DNA from: Gammaproteobacteria bacterium
GTDB lineage: Bacteria; Pseudomonadota; Gammaproteobacteria; SZUA-152
Assembly (NCBI GenBank): GCA_029882975.1
Contig: JAOUJW010000028.1
Location: 1-64,000, forward strand
Reading direction: 5' to 3'
DNA: 64,000 nucleotides
Part shown: positions 9,483 through 19,835 of the stretch, in pieces
Layout of the letters: every line of letters begins with the position of its first letter
Numbering within the stretch: the first letter of the stretch is position 1
Made by a program: the position numbers and the translations under genes
Notes under the pieces: model-generated
What the model saw: only the letters and a program-made list of their open reading frames with translations
What the model was told of the DNA's origin: nothing
Database searches by the model: none

Positions 9483-10241
9483 ATGAATCAAGAAAAAGAA
9501 AAAGCACAAACCCATTTTGGTTATCAAAGTGTCCCTGTAGAGGAAAAAGCGGGGAAAGTCGCCGAAGTTTTTCATTCTGTAGCCTCCAAGTACGACATCA
9601 TGAACGATCTGATGTCCATGGGTGTACACCGTTTATGGAAACGATTTACCGTCGAGGCCGCTTCCATTCGCCCGGGCCATAGGGTGCTGGATATCGCCGG
9701 GGGCACCGGTGATCTCACTCGCCAGTTTCTACAGCGCGTCGGCCCTCGGGGCGAAGTGGTGCTGGCAGACATAAATGAGTCCATGTTGCAACAAGGTCGG
9801 GTTCGTCTCACCGATGAGGGTTTGGTAGGAAACATTCGCTATGTGCAAGCCAATGCGCAATGCCTCCCTTTTACTGATAATCACTTCGATTGCATCAGCA
9901 TCGCCTTTGGCTTGCGCAATGTAACGGATATTGATGCAGCTCTGCTATCCATGTATCGAGTGTTAAAGCCGGGCGGCAAGTTACTGGTCTTGGAGTTTTC
10001 CAAACCCGTTGCTCCAGGCTTAGCTCCTCTTTACGATATCTATTCGTTCAAAGTGCTGCCGTTCATAGGAAAGCTGGTGGCCAATGATGAGCACAGTTAT
10101 CGCTATCTGGCTGAGTCCATACGAATGCATCCGGATCAACAGGCGCTGAAAGAAAAAATGCAACATGCCGGATTTGAGCGTTGCGATTACCATAATCTTA
10201 GCGGTGGGATTGTGGCTCTGCACACCGGATATAAGTTTTGA
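9483..10241 (+). CDS. ubiE: ubiquinone/menaquinone C-methyltransferase UbiE
   Basis: SAM-dependent C-methyltransferase of ubiquinone (and menaquinone) synthesis. The 252-residue product has the family signature around [17 protein letters not shown], the SAM motif [13 protein letters not shown], the post-I acidic residue in VVLADIN and the motif [16 protein letters not shown] 9483 gives the normal N-terminus [14 protein letters not shown]; a longer reading from 9435 is improbable. First of four overlapping or adjacent genes (ubiE, RDD, ubiJ, ubiB). Confidence 0.96.
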   Translation: MNQEKEKAQTHFGYQSVPVEEKAGKVAEVFHSVASKYDIMNDLMSMGVHRLWKRFTVEAASIRPGHRVLDIAGGTGDLTRQFLQRVGPRGEVVLADINESMLQQGRVRLTDEGLVGNIRYVQANAQCLPFTDNHFDCISIAFGLRNVTDIDAALLSMYRVLKPGGKLLVLEFSKPVAPGLAPLYDIYSFKVLPFIGKLVANDEHSYRYLAESIRMHPDQQALKEKMQHAGFERCDYHNLSGGIVALHTGYKF

Positions 10242-10696
10242 ATTCAGGCACAGCCATTTCCTACGCTGGGTTTGGTCGACGCAGTGCGGCTGCCGTGCTA
10301 GACGGGCTGTTGCTGCTTGTGCTTTTTTCCCTAATCGGAGTATGGCAGTGGCAGGGCTATTGGCAGTTCACTGCGCAAATTGTTTTTGCTTTGCTGTTTT
10401 GCGGGTTCTGTTGGCTCTTTTTTAGTGGTACCCCCGGCAAATTGTTATTAGGGTGCACCGTTGTTGATATGCATAGCTTACAGCGTCTGGGGCCAAAACA
10501 AGTGCTATTGCGTTTTTTCGGTTATTATGTGTCGCAGTTTGTATTATTTCTGGGATTTTTCTGGATGCTGTGGGATGCAAAAAACCAGGGTTTTCATGAC
10601 AAAATGGCTCGCAGTGTGGTGTTGTATCGACCGGATTTGTTTGAACACGACGAATCTAGAAAATCCATACAGCAGCTAGTGAGTGAACTCCGATGA
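10238..10696 (+). CDS. RDD family membrane protein
   Basis: Membrane protein of 152 residues with the RDD signature at the N-terminus ([18 protein letters not shown]). Three hydrophobic segments are visible, at about residues 18-37, 42-62 and 100-120. The start appears to be a TTG at 10238 overlapping the ubiE stop; no ATG gives the whole domain. It overlaps ubiJ by 4 bp (ATGA). RDD proteins have been linked to transport in some bacteria, but no role is assigned here. Its position in the ubiquinone cluster is suggestive only. Confidence 0.85.
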   Translation: MNSGTAISYAGFGRRSAAAVLDGLLLLVLFSLIGVWQWQGYWQFTAQIVFALLFCGFCWLFFSGTPGKLLLGCTVVDMHSLQRLGPKQVLLRFFGYYVSQFVLFLGFFWMLWDAKNQGFHDKMARSVVLYRPDLFEHDESRKSIQQLVSELR

Positions 10697-11373
10697 ATAA
10701 GGCGGCTCAACATAGCAGCGCCGGTAAAAGTCTGTTGCACAGCACATTTGCCCAGGCAATAGAGCAGGGAGTGAGGGCTGTGTTACAGCTGGACTCGGAT
10801 AGTGCGGCGCAACTGCAGTTATTGCAGGGAAAAGTGCTGGCACTATGTGTTACTGATCTGGATATCCGTTTGTATTTTATTTTCGGCGACCCGATCCAGG
10901 TGGTGTCCTACTACGAAGGTTTCGTGAATACCGAATTACGTGCCGGCTCCGTGGCGTTTGCTGCGATGGGGCTGCAGCGCCAGGGCAGTGATGCTTTGTT
11001 TAAGGGCGATGTTACCCTGCAAGGTGAAATTCAAACAGGCGAGCAATTTCAAAAAATACTGCGTAATATGGATATCGACTGGGAAGAGCTTTTATCCAGA
11101 GTTACCGGCGACATCGTCGCGCATAAAGTCGGAAGCCTGTTTCACAATGTTTTTCATTGGGGTCGTAACACGCTCAGTACCCTGAGCGAAGACGTCGTGG
11201 AGTACGCTCAGCAGGAAATCCAGGTTTTGCCTTCTCCGTATGAAATTCAAAAATATCTGGCAGATGTGGATGTGTTGCGCGCTGATGTGGATCGCCTCAA
11301 TGCACGATTGAACAAACTGCAACAATCAGCCTTCAAAGCAAATCGAAACGACAGCCAAACAGGGAAAAATTAA
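10693..11373 (+). CDS. ubiJ: ubiquinone biosynthesis accessory factor UbiJ
   Basis: Accessory factor with an SCP2 lipid-binding domain (about residues 15-120), known to support the Ubi enzyme complex together with UbiK. The sequence has the characteristic domain (SAAQLQLLQGKVLALCVTDLDIRLYFIF) followed by the ILRNMDIDWEELLSRVTGDIVAH segment and a C-terminal coiled coil (DVDRLNARLNKLQQ). 226 residues. Between ubiE and ubiB as in other gammaproteobacteria; start ATG 10693 overlaps the RDD stop. Confidence 0.93.
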   Translation: MNKAAQHSSAGKSLLHSTFAQAIEQGVRAVLQLDSDSAAQLQLLQGKVLALCVTDLDIRLYFIFGDPIQVVSYYEGFVNTELRAGSVAFAAMGLQRQGSDALFKGDVTLQGEIQTGEQFQKILRNMDIDWEELLSRVTGDIVAHKVGSLFHNVFHWGRNTLSTLSEDVVEYAQQEIQVLPSPYEIQKYLADVDVLRADVDRLNARLNKLQQSAFKANRNDSQTGKN

Positions 11374-13032
11374 GTGGGAGCTCCGGCGCAATTTTTTCGC
11401 CTTATCAGTATCAACCGTGTTTTGGTGCGCCACGGTCTGGGTGAAATTATCCTGGCTACCCATTTGTTTCGTCCTTTACGATTTATCTTTTTACTGTCAC
11501 CCTGGCGCTTGATGCGAAACAAATCCATTGGCCGCGGCGAGCGTATTCGCCGTACCCTGGAAGACCTGGGGCCGATTTTTGTTAAATTTGGGCAGATACT
11601 CTCCACGCGTATGGATTTGTTACCGGAAGATATTGCCGTGGAACTGGCTAAATTACAGGATCGAGTGCCGTCCTTTCCCGGGGCGCAAGCCCGTGCCATT
11701 GTGGAACAGGCCTATAGTCAACCCATAGACGAGCTGTTTTTAGAATTCAATGAACAACCGTTGGCATCGGCTTCCATTGCTCAGGTTCATGCGGCTCGTT
11801 TGCTCAATGGCAAAGAAGTCGTAGTCAAAGTGGTGCGCCCGGACATAGAGCCCACCATAAGACGGGATCTGGCCCTGTTATATACTTTGGCTGAGTTGGC
11901 GCAAACCTATTGGTCGGATGGTCGACGCTTGCGTCCGGTGGAGGTCGTGCGGGAGTACGAGAAAACCATATTGGACGAACTGGACTTGATGCGCGAAGCG
12001 GCTTCAGCGTCACAACTGCGGCGTAATTTTCTCAACTCCAATATTCTATATGTTCCCGAGATTCATTGGCCCTTGGCACGCAAAAATGTCATTGTTATGG
12101 AGAGAATTTCCGGTACCCCTATCAGTGATATCGATGCATTGCGTGAGCAGGGAGTAGATCTGAAACAATTAGCGGAAGATGGGGTAGAGATATTTTTTAC
12201 CCAGGTTTTTCAAGACAACTTTTTCCATGCGGACATGCATCCGGGGAATATATTCGTTTCACCCCAGGGGATGTATTTGGCCGTGGATTTCGGCATTATG
12301 GGGACATTGGGTCCGCAGGACCAGCGCTATCTGGCGGAGAATTTCCTGGCTTTTTTCCATAGAGATTATCGCAAAGTGGCCCAATTGCACGTGGAATCCG
12401 GCTGGGTACCGGGTAATACTCGGGTGGATGAGTTTGAATCGGCCATACGCACGGTATGTGAGCCTATTTTTGAACGTCCGCTAAGTGAGATCTCATTTGG
12501 TCATTTGTTATTGCGCCTGTTTCAAACGGCGCGCCGCTTTAACATGGAGGTGCAACCGCAACTGGTTTTGTTGCAAAAAACCCTGCTGAATATTGAAGGC
12601 CTGGGACGGCGCCTGTATCCACAGTTGGATTTGTGGCAAACCGCTAAGCCCTTTTTGGAAAAATGGATGAGCGAACAAATCGGTCTTCGTTCCTTGGTAT
12701 CCGGCGTAAAGGACAACGCTTCCTTTTGGACCGAAAAACTACCGGAATTACCCACCTTAATGTACAAAACTCTACACAACCTGCAATCACCGCGTGACAA
12801 CTCCCAAGCAGAAATACACATGGCGCGTTTGCTAAGAGAAGTACGCCGTTCCAATCGCCGTATTGTCAAAGTCATTGTCGGTGCCAGCCTGATTTTGGGC
12901 GCTATTGTGCTGCTGCAAAGTTCACAAACCTACACGCCCGTCACTTGGGCCAACGCGCCTGTGCTGACCTGGATGTTAGGTGGCTTGGGCGCGTTAATAC
13001 TGATTTTCGCGTGGCCGGGAGACCGGCGTTAA
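11374..13032 (+). CDS. ubiB: UbiB, atypical kinase-like ubiquinone biosynthesis protein
   Basis: Member of the ADCK/UbiB family, needed for ubiquinone synthesis and probably acting as an ATPase on lipid intermediates. The 552-residue sequence has the N-terminal KxGQ-type motif ([11 protein letters not shown]), an Ala-rich loop ([13 protein letters not shown]), the ATP-site Lys in EVVVKVVRP, the HADMHPGN catalytic loop and VDFGIMG. Two hydrophobic C-terminal segments (about residues 495-515 and 528-546) anchor it to the inner membrane. Start is GTG 11374, directly after ubiJ. No terminator was seen after the gene. Confidence 0.96.
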   Translation: MGAPAQFFRLISINRVLVRHGLGEIILATHLFRPLRFIFLLSPWRLMRNKSIGRGERIRRTLEDLGPIFVKFGQILSTRMDLLPEDIAVELAKLQDRVPSFPGAQARAIVEQAYSQPIDELFLEFNEQPLASASIAQVHAARLLNGKEVVVKVVRPDIEPTIRRDLALLYTLAELAQTYWSDGRRLRPVEVVREYEKTILDELDLMREAASASQLRRNFLNSNILYVPEIHWPLARKNVIVMERISGTPISDIDALREQGVDLKQLAEDGVEIFFTQVFQDNFFHADMHPGNIFVSPQGMYLAVDFGIMGTLGPQDQRYLAENFLAFFHRDYRKVAQLHVESGWVPGNTRVDEFESAIRTVCEPIFERPLSEISFGHLLLRLFQTARRFNMEVQPQLVLLQKTLLNIEGLGRRLYPQLDLWQTAKPFLEKWMSEQIGLRSLVSGVKDNASFWTEKLPELPTLMYKTLHNLQSPRDNSQAEIHMARLLREVRRSNRRIVKVIVGASLILGAIVLLQSSQTYTPVTWANAPVLTWMLGGLGALILIFAWPGDRR

Positions 13033-13128
13033 ATAGTTGATTCAAATATTAAAGTTTTCTCTCTCCGTGGCCGTAATCTTAAAAAATCGTTAAAAAATTA
13101 GCCGTTCTATAAAAACAAACAATTCAAT

Positions 13129-14544
13129 ATGTTAAGACTTTCCAAGGCTTGGATGATCGCCGGGATACCATTGGCGTTGGTAATCATTATGCTATTAACA
13201 TGGATGTACGGTTTGGTAGCCCACAGTGATATTGAACACTACTCGGAAAAGAGTAATGTGGTTTTGGGGCGTACGATGGCCAATGTGTTATGGCCTCAAA
13301 TCAGGGGTTTGATGCATTCGGCGGACAAAAATGCGGATTTTGATAAGTCCTGGTTGAGTATGGCGCAGATAGTCATGGATGAAGCGGTGTTGGAGCTGAT
13401 TCGTGAAACCAATGTGCTGGCAGTAGAATTGCACAACATGGAGGGATACACACTGTATTCCACTCTCAAAGATCACAGTGAGTCGCAACATCCGGACAAA
13501 CTGGGGATAGTTCTCGAATCCTCCAAAGGTAAGTTACTGACCCACATTTCGCAGTATCGTGAATTTCGTTTTAGAAACGGTAAAGTGGTAAAAGATCGAT
13601 ATATTTTATCCAGTTTTCTTCCGGTGGCTGACCAGTCGGGCACAGCGGTTGTGGCGGTATTTGAGGTGTACAGTGATGTCACCGATCAATACGACAAGGT
13701 CAAACAGAGTCAGTTACGATTTGCCACGGTATTGGCGGGAGTCTTTTTTTCCATATACATCATTGTCTATTTTCTGATACGCCACTTGGACAAAATGATT
13801 CGAGACAATATAAATTTACGTGTGACGGTTGAAAGTGAGAAGGACGCCAATATAGCCAAGTCACAATTTTTAGCGAAAATGAGTCACGAGTTACGAACTC
13901 CTCTCAATGCCATTATCGGCTACAGTGAGTTGTTGGCGGAAGACTGTGAAGTCAACGGTGACGAGGAAACCATTGATGATTTGGAAAAGATTCACGCAGC
14001 CGCCAATCATTTATTGCACTTGATTAATGAAATTCTGGATCTGTCCAAAATAGAAGCGGGACAAATGTCACTGTACTTTGAGCGTGTGAATGTGGATGCC
14101 CTGGCTCGCGAGATTCTGCAAGTGATCAAGCCTCTGGTGTCGCAACGTAAAAACCGCGTTTCCTATGCCACCAATGGAATCTACGAAGTACAGACGGATG
14201 CTGTCAAGCTGCGTCAGATATTATTCAATTTGCTCAGTAATGCGTCCAAATTTACAGAAAATGGGCGTTTGGAATTGTATGTGACCTTGGAACACCAAAT
14301 GTTAGTGGTGACTGTTAAGGATAACGGTATTGGCATGACTCAAGAGCAGCTCGCACGTTTGTTTAAGCCCTTTTCGCAAGGGGATGAGTCCACCACTCGC
14401 CGCTATGGAGGAACCGGGCTGGGCTTGGTTATTAGTAAGCAATATTGTGAAATGCTGGGGGGTAGTATCAAGGTGGAGAGTGTGCCGGGCTTTGGTACAG
14501 AGTTTGAGGTGCGTATGCCAGTGCAGCTCTGCTTAGGCAATTAA
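13129..14544 (+). CDS. membrane sensor histidine kinase
   Basis: Histidine kinase of 471 residues. A transmembrane helix at about 9-29 and another at about 200-222 enclose a periplasmic sensor region of about 170 residues. HisKA follows with the phosphorylated His in KMSHELRTPLNAIIGYSE, then HATPase_c with N-box NLLSNASKF, G1 DNGIGMT, F-box LFKPFSQGD and G2 GGTGLGLVISK. No HAMP or receiver domain is evident. No response regulator lies next to it or anywhere in the window, so the partner is encoded elsewhere and the signal is unknown. It stands alone between ubiB and the convergent yajL. Confidence 0.92.
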   Translation: MLRLSKAWMIAGIPLALVIIMLLTWMYGLVAHSDIEHYSEKSNVVLGRTMANVLWPQIRGLMHSADKNADFDKSWLSMAQIVMDEAVLELIRETNVLAVELHNMEGYTLYSTLKDHSESQHPDKLGIVLESSKGKLLTHISQYREFRFRNGKVVKDRYILSSFLPVADQSGTAVVAVFEVYSDVTDQYDKVKQSQLRFATVLAGVFFSIYIIVYFLIRHLDKMIRDNINLRVTVESEKDANIAKSQFLAKMSHELRTPLNAIIGYSELLAEDCEVNGDEETIDDLEKIHAAANHLLHLINEILDLSKIEAGQMSLYFERVNVDALAREILQVIKPLVSQRKNRVSYATNGIYEVQTDAVKLRQILFNLLSNASKFTENGRLELYVTLEHQMLVVTVKDNGIGMTQEQLARLFKPFSQGDESTTRRYGGTGLGLVISKQYCEMLGGSIKVESVPGFGTEFEVRMPVQLCLGN

Positions 14545-14555
14545 CGTGAATAAAG

Positions 14556-15107
14556 TCAAGGGCGCTGTAAGGTGCTTTCTACATTATCCCGACACTGCTT
14601 CCCTTCGAGTTCCTCTATCAGCCGTAAGGCGAAATCCATCGCTGTTCCGGGGCCCCGCGAGGTAATCATTTTACCGTCTTGTACCCATGGTGCGGATTGA
14701 ATTTGGATATCGTTCAGGCCCAGTTTTTCCAGAGTGCCTGGAAAAGCGGTGGCACATTTGCCGGATAACAGGCCTGCTTTAGCCAGTACTTTCGGTGCGG
14801 CACATATGGCGGCAATATACTTATCCTGTTGTGCCATGTATTGCAGCAATTCAATCACTCGGGCATCATCCCTGAGGTGATCGGCGCCGGGTAAGCCGCC
14901 CGGCAGCGCAATCATGTCATAGTCCTGTTCCAGTGCTTGGTCTAAGGTGGTGTCTGCTACGAGTACCGAGCCCCGGCTGGCCTTTATCGTGGTGTTGTCC
15001 AGACCGGCCGTGGTGACTTCAATGCCGGCCCGACGTAGTAAATCCACGATGGTTATGGCCTCAAGTTCCTCACAGCCTTGAGCCAGCGGTACCAGTACTT
15101 TTTTCAT
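14556..15107 (-). CDS. yajL: DJ-1/PfpI family protein, YajL-like
   Basis: Cytoplasmic protein of 183 residues in the DJ-1/ThiJ group. The conserved Glu is in GCEELEA near residue 15, and the nucleophilic Cys in AAICAAP near residue 104, with ALPGGLPGADHL between. E. coli YajL has been described as a protective chaperone/deglycase; the enzymatic assignment is debated. Its start overlaps the ctpA stop by 4 bp, so it is the last gene of the leftward gpmI-envC-ctpA-yajL group. Confidence 0.92.
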   Translation of the reverse strand: MKKVLVPLAQGCEELEAITIVDLLRRAGIEVTTAGLDNTTIKASRGSVLVADTTLDQALEQDYDMIALPGGLPGADHLRDDARVIELLQYMAQQDKYIAAICAAPKVLAKAGLLSGKCATAFPGTLEKLGLNDIQIQSAPWVQDGKMITSRGPGTAMDFALRLIEELEGKQCRDNVESTLQRP

Positions 15108-16432
15108 CGTTTTAGAATATGTATACCTTTTAGCAGATTCAATGCTTCATACAGTTGATAGTCGCTGGTGGCTAGAGACAAAATATCTTCTTTCTTGTCT
15201 TGCTTATCATTCTCGCCTTTCTTGTCCTTGGATTTTTTATTGGTGTTATCCAAGCGACCGGCCAGATCCGCTTCTTTGAGGCGGCCTGCACCTTGTTCTT
15301 CAGTGCTGGATATTTTTAACGGGGCCAGCTCAATGTCCGGCTGAATGCCTTCCGCCTGAATCGAGCGGCCTGACGGTGTAAAATAACGCGCGGTTGTTAG
15401 TTTTAAGGCGGTATTGCCTTGCAGTGGCAGTATGGTTTGTACGGACCCTTTACCGAATGTGCGGCTGCCCATGATGATGGCACGTTTGTGGTCCTGCAGT
15501 GCACCGGCGACAATTTCAGAGGCGGATGCAGAACCGCCGTTAACCAGCACTACGACAGGGATACCGCCTGATAAATCCTTGGCGGTGGCATTGAATTTGA
15601 GTTCAGAATCGGGAACCCGGCCCTTGGTATATACAATTAAGCCGCTTTTCAAAAAGGCATCACTCACATCCACAGCCGCCTGCAAAACCCCTCCCGGGTT
15701 GTTGCGCAGATCCAGCACCATACCTTTAAGGCCGCCGGATTTCTTGGATTCCTTGCGCAGTTTTTTAATCGCCTGTTCCAGGTTATCCCCGGTGTGGGAC
15801 TGGAATTGGGAAATACGCACATAGCCGAAGCCCTCTTCCAGGGTTTTGTGTTTCACGCTGCGCACCTTGATGGTGTCACGGGTAATCTTGATTTCCAGGG
15901 GTTTGTCCGAGCCATCTCGTACTACGGTCAGTAAAATATCGGTACCCACCCGACCGCGCATGATATTGACCGCTTGGTGCAGGGTTAAGCCTTTGACCGG
16001 CTGGCTGTCCAGCCGCACGATTAAGTCTCCCGCCTGGATGCCGGCCCGTTGAGCCGGGGTGTCGTCTATGGGAGCGATGACCTTAACAAAACCATCTTCC
16101 ATTCCCACTTCAATGCCCAGGCCGCCAAACTCTCCCGTGGTATTCACTTGTAAATCTTTATAACCCTCCACATCCAAATAGCTGGAGTGCGGGTCCAGAC
16201 CTGACAGCATGCCCTTAATGGCATTATCCAGTAAGGTCTTATCGCTTACGGGCTCTACGTAGTCCTGCTTGATGCGGCCAAACACTTCCGTGAGACTGCG
16301 TAACTCGTTTAAGGGCAGGGCGGGTGCAGCGGCACGGTTTTTGTCCGCAAAGACACTGTGGCCTATGGTCAAAGTGATCCCCAGCAACAAACCGGTGGTG
16401 AGTAGAAGAATTTTGCTAGTCGTAGAGTTCAT
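15104..16432 (-). CDS. ctpA: carboxy-terminal processing protease, S41 family
   Basis: Periplasmic serine protease of 442 residues. A signal peptide or anchor covers about residues 8-29, then a helical region with DPHSSYLD, a PDZ domain (GGLGIEVGMEDGFVKV to LTVVRDG, about 95-190) and the peptidase core: FGYVRISQF, LDLRNNPGGVL, the catalytic Ser in NGGSASASE and the Lys in TFGKGSVQT. The C-terminal region is Lys/Asp-rich (KKSKDKKGENDKQDKK). Encoded after envC, as is frequent in this phylum, consistent with a role in cell-wall hydrolase control. Confidence 0.95.
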   Translation of the reverse strand: MNSTTSKILLLTTGLLLGITLTIGHSVFADKNRAAAPALPLNELRSLTEVFGRIKQDYVEPVSDKTLLDNAIKGMLSGLDPHSSYLDVEGYKDLQVNTTGEFGGLGIEVGMEDGFVKVIAPIDDTPAQRAGIQAGDLIVRLDSQPVKGLTLHQAVNIMRGRVGTDILLTVVRDGSDKPLEIKITRDTIKVRSVKHKTLEEGFGYVRISQFQSHTGDNLEQAIKKLRKESKKSGGLKGMVLDLRNNPGGVLQAAVDVSDAFLKSGLIVYTKGRVPDSELKFNATAKDLSGGIPVVVLVNGGSASASEIVAGALQDHKRAIIMGSRTFGKGSVQTILPLQGNTALKLTTARYFTPSGRSIQAEGIQPDIELAPLKISSTEEQGAGRLKEADLAGRLDNTNKKSKDKKGENDKQDKKEDILSLATSDYQLYEALNLLKGIHILKR

Positions 16433-16754
16433 GTGATTTCCAAGTTAATAAACAAATGAAGTTGTAATCCGTTGTAATGTCGAAGGTTATTACCTTGCCT
16501 GGCCCAAATTTTAGCAGAAACTTATCTTGTACATTTATTTTAGACATTAATCAATATGGAATGCCAATGAAACCTTCGCAAAAAGGTGATTTAAGCAGCA
16601 CTGATTAACTTCTGAGCGCAGTTTTGCCAAGCGCTTCCTTGTTTGCACGGATGTCGTTAAGGAGCGCTGAAGCGTTGAAAAACTTGGAAATATTCCTGCG
16701 TTTTTCGTTTTGTACAAACAAATCTGTGCTCGCATCTGTTCATCCGGAGGTGAA
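16433..16754. other. 322-bp intergenic region with an imperfect dyad
   Basis: Between ctpA and envC, which read in the same direction but are unusually far apart. I see no convincing gene. It contains arms AGCGCTTCCTT (16630-16640) and AAGGAGCGCT (16659-16668) that pair with one bulged base, and several further GCGC-containing repeats around them. A leftward reading frame across part of it also runs into envC and is taken as chance. A structured RNA, a degenerate repeat element or a separate ctpA promoter are all possible. Confidence 0.4.
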
Positions 16755-17939
16755 TCAGGGATTCTTAAGCCATTTAGCGGGATTGACAGGTTTTCCTTTA
16801 TGTCTAAGTTCAAAATACAGACCGCTGCTTTGTTGTCCACCGCTGGAGCCCACCGAGGCTATGACCTCACTGGGTTGTACCCAGGTGCCGGTGTCCTTGT
16901 ACAGGCTTTCGTTGTGACCATATAAGCTCATGTAACCGTTGCCGTGGTCCAAAATGACCAGCAGGCCAAAACCTCTCAACCAATCCGAGTACGCAATGCG
17001 CCCCGCAGCGATCGCTCTAACCGCTTGGCCGGACTTGGAGCCAATTAATACGCCTTGCCACTTTAGGTCGCCAATATGGCGAGAGCTGCCAAATCGCGCC
17101 TTTAGATTGCCTATAGTGGGCCACGGTAACTGTCCTTTTAGCTGGTCAAAGGGACGTTGTTGTAGATCCGGTGGTTGGATTCGAATGGTTTGGACCAGAT
17201 TTAGCAGCTCTTGCTCGTTTTGCAATAGCTTTTCAAGATCCAGTTTTTTTTCATCGAACTCTTTCCGGTATGCCAATAACGATTGGGCCCGCTGTACATG
17301 CAGCTGGCCTATGTGTTGTTTCTCTTTGAGCCGTTCCTCTTGCAGAGCCTGGAGCTGCTGGTTTTTATCGACAATAGCGTTACGAGTTTGGCGTAAGGAG
17401 CTTATATCATTTTGCCAGCGTTGAATTTGTTCCAGTCTGGCGCGATTGTAATAATCATAATAACGCAAGGCGCGCGATACTTTCTGTGGGTTTTGCTGAT
17501 TCAACAGCAATTTGATGTAAGGTTGCCGACCCAGGCGATAACTGGTGCGCACGTGTCGGGCGATGGCCTGGGTATGGTTGCTGAGGCTGTGTTGCAGGGT
17601 TTGCTGGGTGTGGTTCAGTTGTTTCAGTCGGCCTTGTTGTTGATCCAGTTGCTGTTGCAGCTCCTGCAACAGGCGGTTGACCTTGCTGATGCCCAGTTCG
17701 GTGTAGCGTAATTGTTTTTCCGCGCGAATCTTATGCTGCTTACTTTGTTCCAAAGACCGGCGAATCTGTCCAATTTCGCGGCGTAGCGTCTCGAGTTTTG
17801 CATCAGATTCCTGTACGGATGGCGTGTCGAGTTTCGACTCCGGTGATGCGCCGGCATTGTTTGCTAACAGACCCACGGCCAGCATAAGGCTAACCACGGT
17901 GGGAGGGGTTCTAACCAATTTTCCGATCGTTACTGGCAT
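16755..17939 (-). CDS. envC: EnvC-like murein hydrolase activator, LytM/M23 domain
   Basis: Periplasmic activator of amidases at the division site. Signal peptide at about residues 12-32, long coiled coils (about 45-125 and 155-235) rich in Gln and Leu, then a LytM domain beginning [19 protein letters not shown] and ending in [14 protein letters not shown] and [17 protein letters not shown]. The first zinc ligand His of true M23 enzymes (HxGxD) reads LKWQG here, so it is a degenerate, non-hydrolytic LytM domain, as in EnvC. Start is uncertain: ATG 17939 gives 394 residues, while ATG 17969 would add ten and overlap gpmI by 59 bp. Confidence 0.9.
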   Translation of the reverse strand: MPVTIGKLVRTPPTVVSLMLAVGLLANNAGASPESKLDTPSVQESDAKLETLRREIGQIRRSLEQSKQHKIRAEKQLRYTELGISKVNRLLQELQQQLDQQQGRLKQLNHTQQTLQHSLSNHTQAIARHVRTSYRLGRQPYIKLLLNQQNPQKVSRALRYYDYYNRARLEQIQRWQNDISSLRQTRNAIVDKNQQLQALQEERLKEKQHIGQLHVQRAQSLLAYRKEFDEKKLDLEKLLQNEQELLNLVQTIRIQPPDLQQRPFDQLKGQLPWPTIGNLKARFGSSRHIGDLKWQGVLIGSKSGQAVRAIAAGRIAYSDWLRGFGLLVILDHGNGYMSLYGHNESLYKDTGTWVQPSEVIASVGSSGGQQSSGLYFELRHKGKPVNPAKWLKNP

Positions 17940-19515
17940 CCTCAACAGGATGTAACTTAGGCGTTCCATCTCTTGCCAGGGTGATCAGGGAATCTCCACC
18001 CATCTCCGGTGGTTTGTCCAAACCCATGAGGTACAGCAGGCTGGGCGCCACATCAGACAATGCGCCACTTTGGACCAGCGTGGCCGGTCGACCCACATAA
18101 ATCAAAGGTACCGGGTTGCTGGTATGCGCCGTGTGCGATTGACCGGTTTGTTTGTCGCGCATTTGTTCCGCATTGCCGTGGTCTGCGGTGATAATCGCTT
18201 CACCCCCCACTTGTTCCAAGGCAGTTATCACTTTAGCCAGGCAGGCGTCCAAGGCTTCAATGGCTTTTACTGTCGCTTCGTAGTTGCCGGTGTGACCCAC
18301 CATATCGGGATTGGCATAGTTACAAATGATGGTGTCGTATTTGTCGCTCTTAATAGCTTCTATGAGTTTCTCGGTAAGTGCCGGGGCGCTCATTTCCGGT
18401 TGCAAGTCGTAGGTCGCTACATCAGGGGAGTTTATCAAAATACGATCTTCGCCTTCGGAAGCCGTTTCGGTGCCGCCGTTAAAAAAGAAGGTGACGTGAG
18501 CATATTTCTCCGTTTCCGCGATGCGCAATTGGCGTAATCCCAAAGAAGCAATATATTCGCCGAACACATTTTGCAGACGATCCGGTGGAAAGGCCACGGG
18601 GACGTCGAACTCCGAGCTGTATTCCGTGAGGCTGATAAAATCACCCAGGCTCGGTGTGCTGACGCGATCGAACTCAGCAAAATCGGTCTCTATGAATGGG
18701 CGAGTGATTTGGCGAGCGCGGTCGGAGCGATAATTCATGGAAATGACCACGTCACCGTCGTTGATGCACACCGGTTTGCCGTTAGTATCGATAATGCGGG
18801 TGGGTTTGACAAATTCGTCGGTCTCGCCCCGAGCATAGGCCATTTCCAATGCTTCGAGAGGGTTTTTTGCTTCATACTCGGCTGTGCCGGAGGTGAGCAA
18901 ATCGTAAGCGGCTTTGACGCGGGGCCAGCGGTGGTCCCGGTCCATGGCGTAATATCTGCCAACTATGGACGCTATGCGGGCCGAAGGGGTCTCCTGGAAA
19001 CACTGCATCATTTCTTCCAGAAATTTTGTCGCACTTTTTGGCGGGGTATCGCGACCGTCCAAAAAGGCATGTAAATAAATGGTTTTGGCTCCCCGTTGGT
19101 GAGCCAGTTGGACCATAGCTTGAATGTGTTCCTGGTGGCTGTGTACCCCACCATCTGATAACAGCCCAATAATATGTACCGCCTTGCCATTTTCTTTTGC
19201 CAAATCAACTGCATCGGTAAGAGTTTGGTTTTTAAAAAAGGAGCCGGTTCGAATGGCACGACTGACTCGGGTAAATTCCTGGTACACCACACGTCCGGCC
19301 CCCAGATTCAGGTGCCCTACTTCCGAATTGCCCATTTGTCCGGTGGGCAAGCCGACGTCAGCGCCGGAACCCTTGATCAGGGCGTGGGGGTGTTGTTTCC
19401 ACAAACGGTCCCAGGTAGGTTTCTTGGCATGATAAATGGCGTTGTTCTCAGGATTTTCGCTGTATCCCCACCCATCGAGAACGATGAGTACGACTGGCTT
19501 GTGATCAATGGGCAT
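17911..19515 (-). CDS. gpmI: 2,3-bisphosphoglycerate-independent phosphoglycerate mutase
   Basis: Mn2+-dependent glycolytic/gluconeogenic mutase interconverting 3- and 2-phosphoglycerate. 534 residues, slightly above the usual 510-515. Visible: VLDGWGYSE at the N-terminus (first metal Asp), the phosphoserine in [40 protein letters not shown] and the second metal site [11 protein letters not shown] and [14 protein letters not shown]. It begins the leftward operon, and its 3' end overlaps envC, giving the conserved gpmI-envC pair. Confidence 0.97.
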   Translation of the reverse strand: MPIDHKPVVLIVLDGWGYSENPENNAIYHAKKPTWDRLWKQHPHALIKGSGADVGLPTGQMGNSEVGHLNLGAGRVVYQEFTRVSRAIRTGSFFKNQTLTDAVDLAKENGKAVHIIGLLSDGGVHSHQEHIQAMVQLAHQRGAKTIYLHAFLDGRDTPPKSATKFLEEMMQCFQETPSARIASIVGRYYAMDRDHRWPRVKAAYDLLTSGTAEYEAKNPLEALEMAYARGETDEFVKPTRIIDTNGKPVCINDGDVVISMNYRSDRARQITRPFIETDFAEFDRVSTPSLGDFISLTEYSSEFDVPVAFPPDRLQNVFGEYIASLGLRQLRIAETEKYAHVTFFFNGGTETASEGEDRILINSPDVATYDLQPEMSAPALTEKLIEAIKSDKYDTIICNYANPDMVGHTGNYEATVKAIEALDACLAKVITALEQVGGEAIITADHGNAEQMRDKQTGQSHTAHTSNPVPLIYVGRPATLVQSGALSDVAPSLLYLMGLDKPPEMGGDSLITLARDGTPKLHPVEDASNDRKIG

Positions 19516-19706
19516 AAAACTCTTTAACTGGTTGCAAGCGTGGTTAAACTGCTAATTTTAATAAACTCGGGTCTCGAAAACAAAGGTTATTATACATAAA
19601 GGTAACAGAGTTGTTTTGGGTAATCTCTGAGCTTTCGGTAGAAAATGGGATTAAATCGAGGTAAATCAAGGTTTCGTTTTATTTAAAAAGTGTAATAATT
19701 AGTAAT

Positions 19707-19723
19707 ATTAGTAATTACCTAAT
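19707..19723. promoter_or_regulatory. candidate operator, ATTAG dyad
   Basis: Perfect inverted repeat ATTAG-N7-CTAAT centred 120 bp upstream of the ArsR gene; the spacer TAATTAC makes an inner palindrome GTAATTAC. The AT-rich two-fold site fits what winged-helix ArsR repressors bind, but this is a sequence guess. Confidence 0.3.
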
Positions 19724-19755
19724 GAATTATATTGTTTTATAGTTTATTTCTTGTA

Positions 19756-19773
19756 ATGATTGTTAATTATCAT
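19756..19773. promoter_or_regulatory. candidate operator, ATGAT dyad
   Basis: Perfect arms ATGAT and ATCAT around 8 bp, extendable outward to TGT/ACA with one extra base. It ends about 60 bp before the ArsR start and may overlap its promoter, which would suit autorepression. Confidence 0.3.
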
Positions 19774-19835
19774 ACAAAACTCATCGATGCGTAGCATGAA
19801 GGATATATGCCTACAATCAGTGGGGCAACAGAACT

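Larger units (their letters stand above)
19516..19835. other. AT-rich divergent region between gpmI and the ArsR gene
   Basis: This 320-bp gap separates two divergently transcribed genes and is far richer in A and T than its surroundings, especially 19660-19780. It holds two dyads, listed separately, close to the ArsR gene. No open frame of note was found. It presumably carries promoters for both directions. Confidence 0.6.

Noticed and set aside
13129-14544. Possible two-component system around the histidine kinase
   Set aside because: No response regulator is adjacent or in the window, so only the kinase is claimed.
16547-16840. Leftward frame of 97 codons between ctpA and envC
   Set aside because: It overlaps the end of envC in another frame and has no ribosome site; the region may be a repeat instead.
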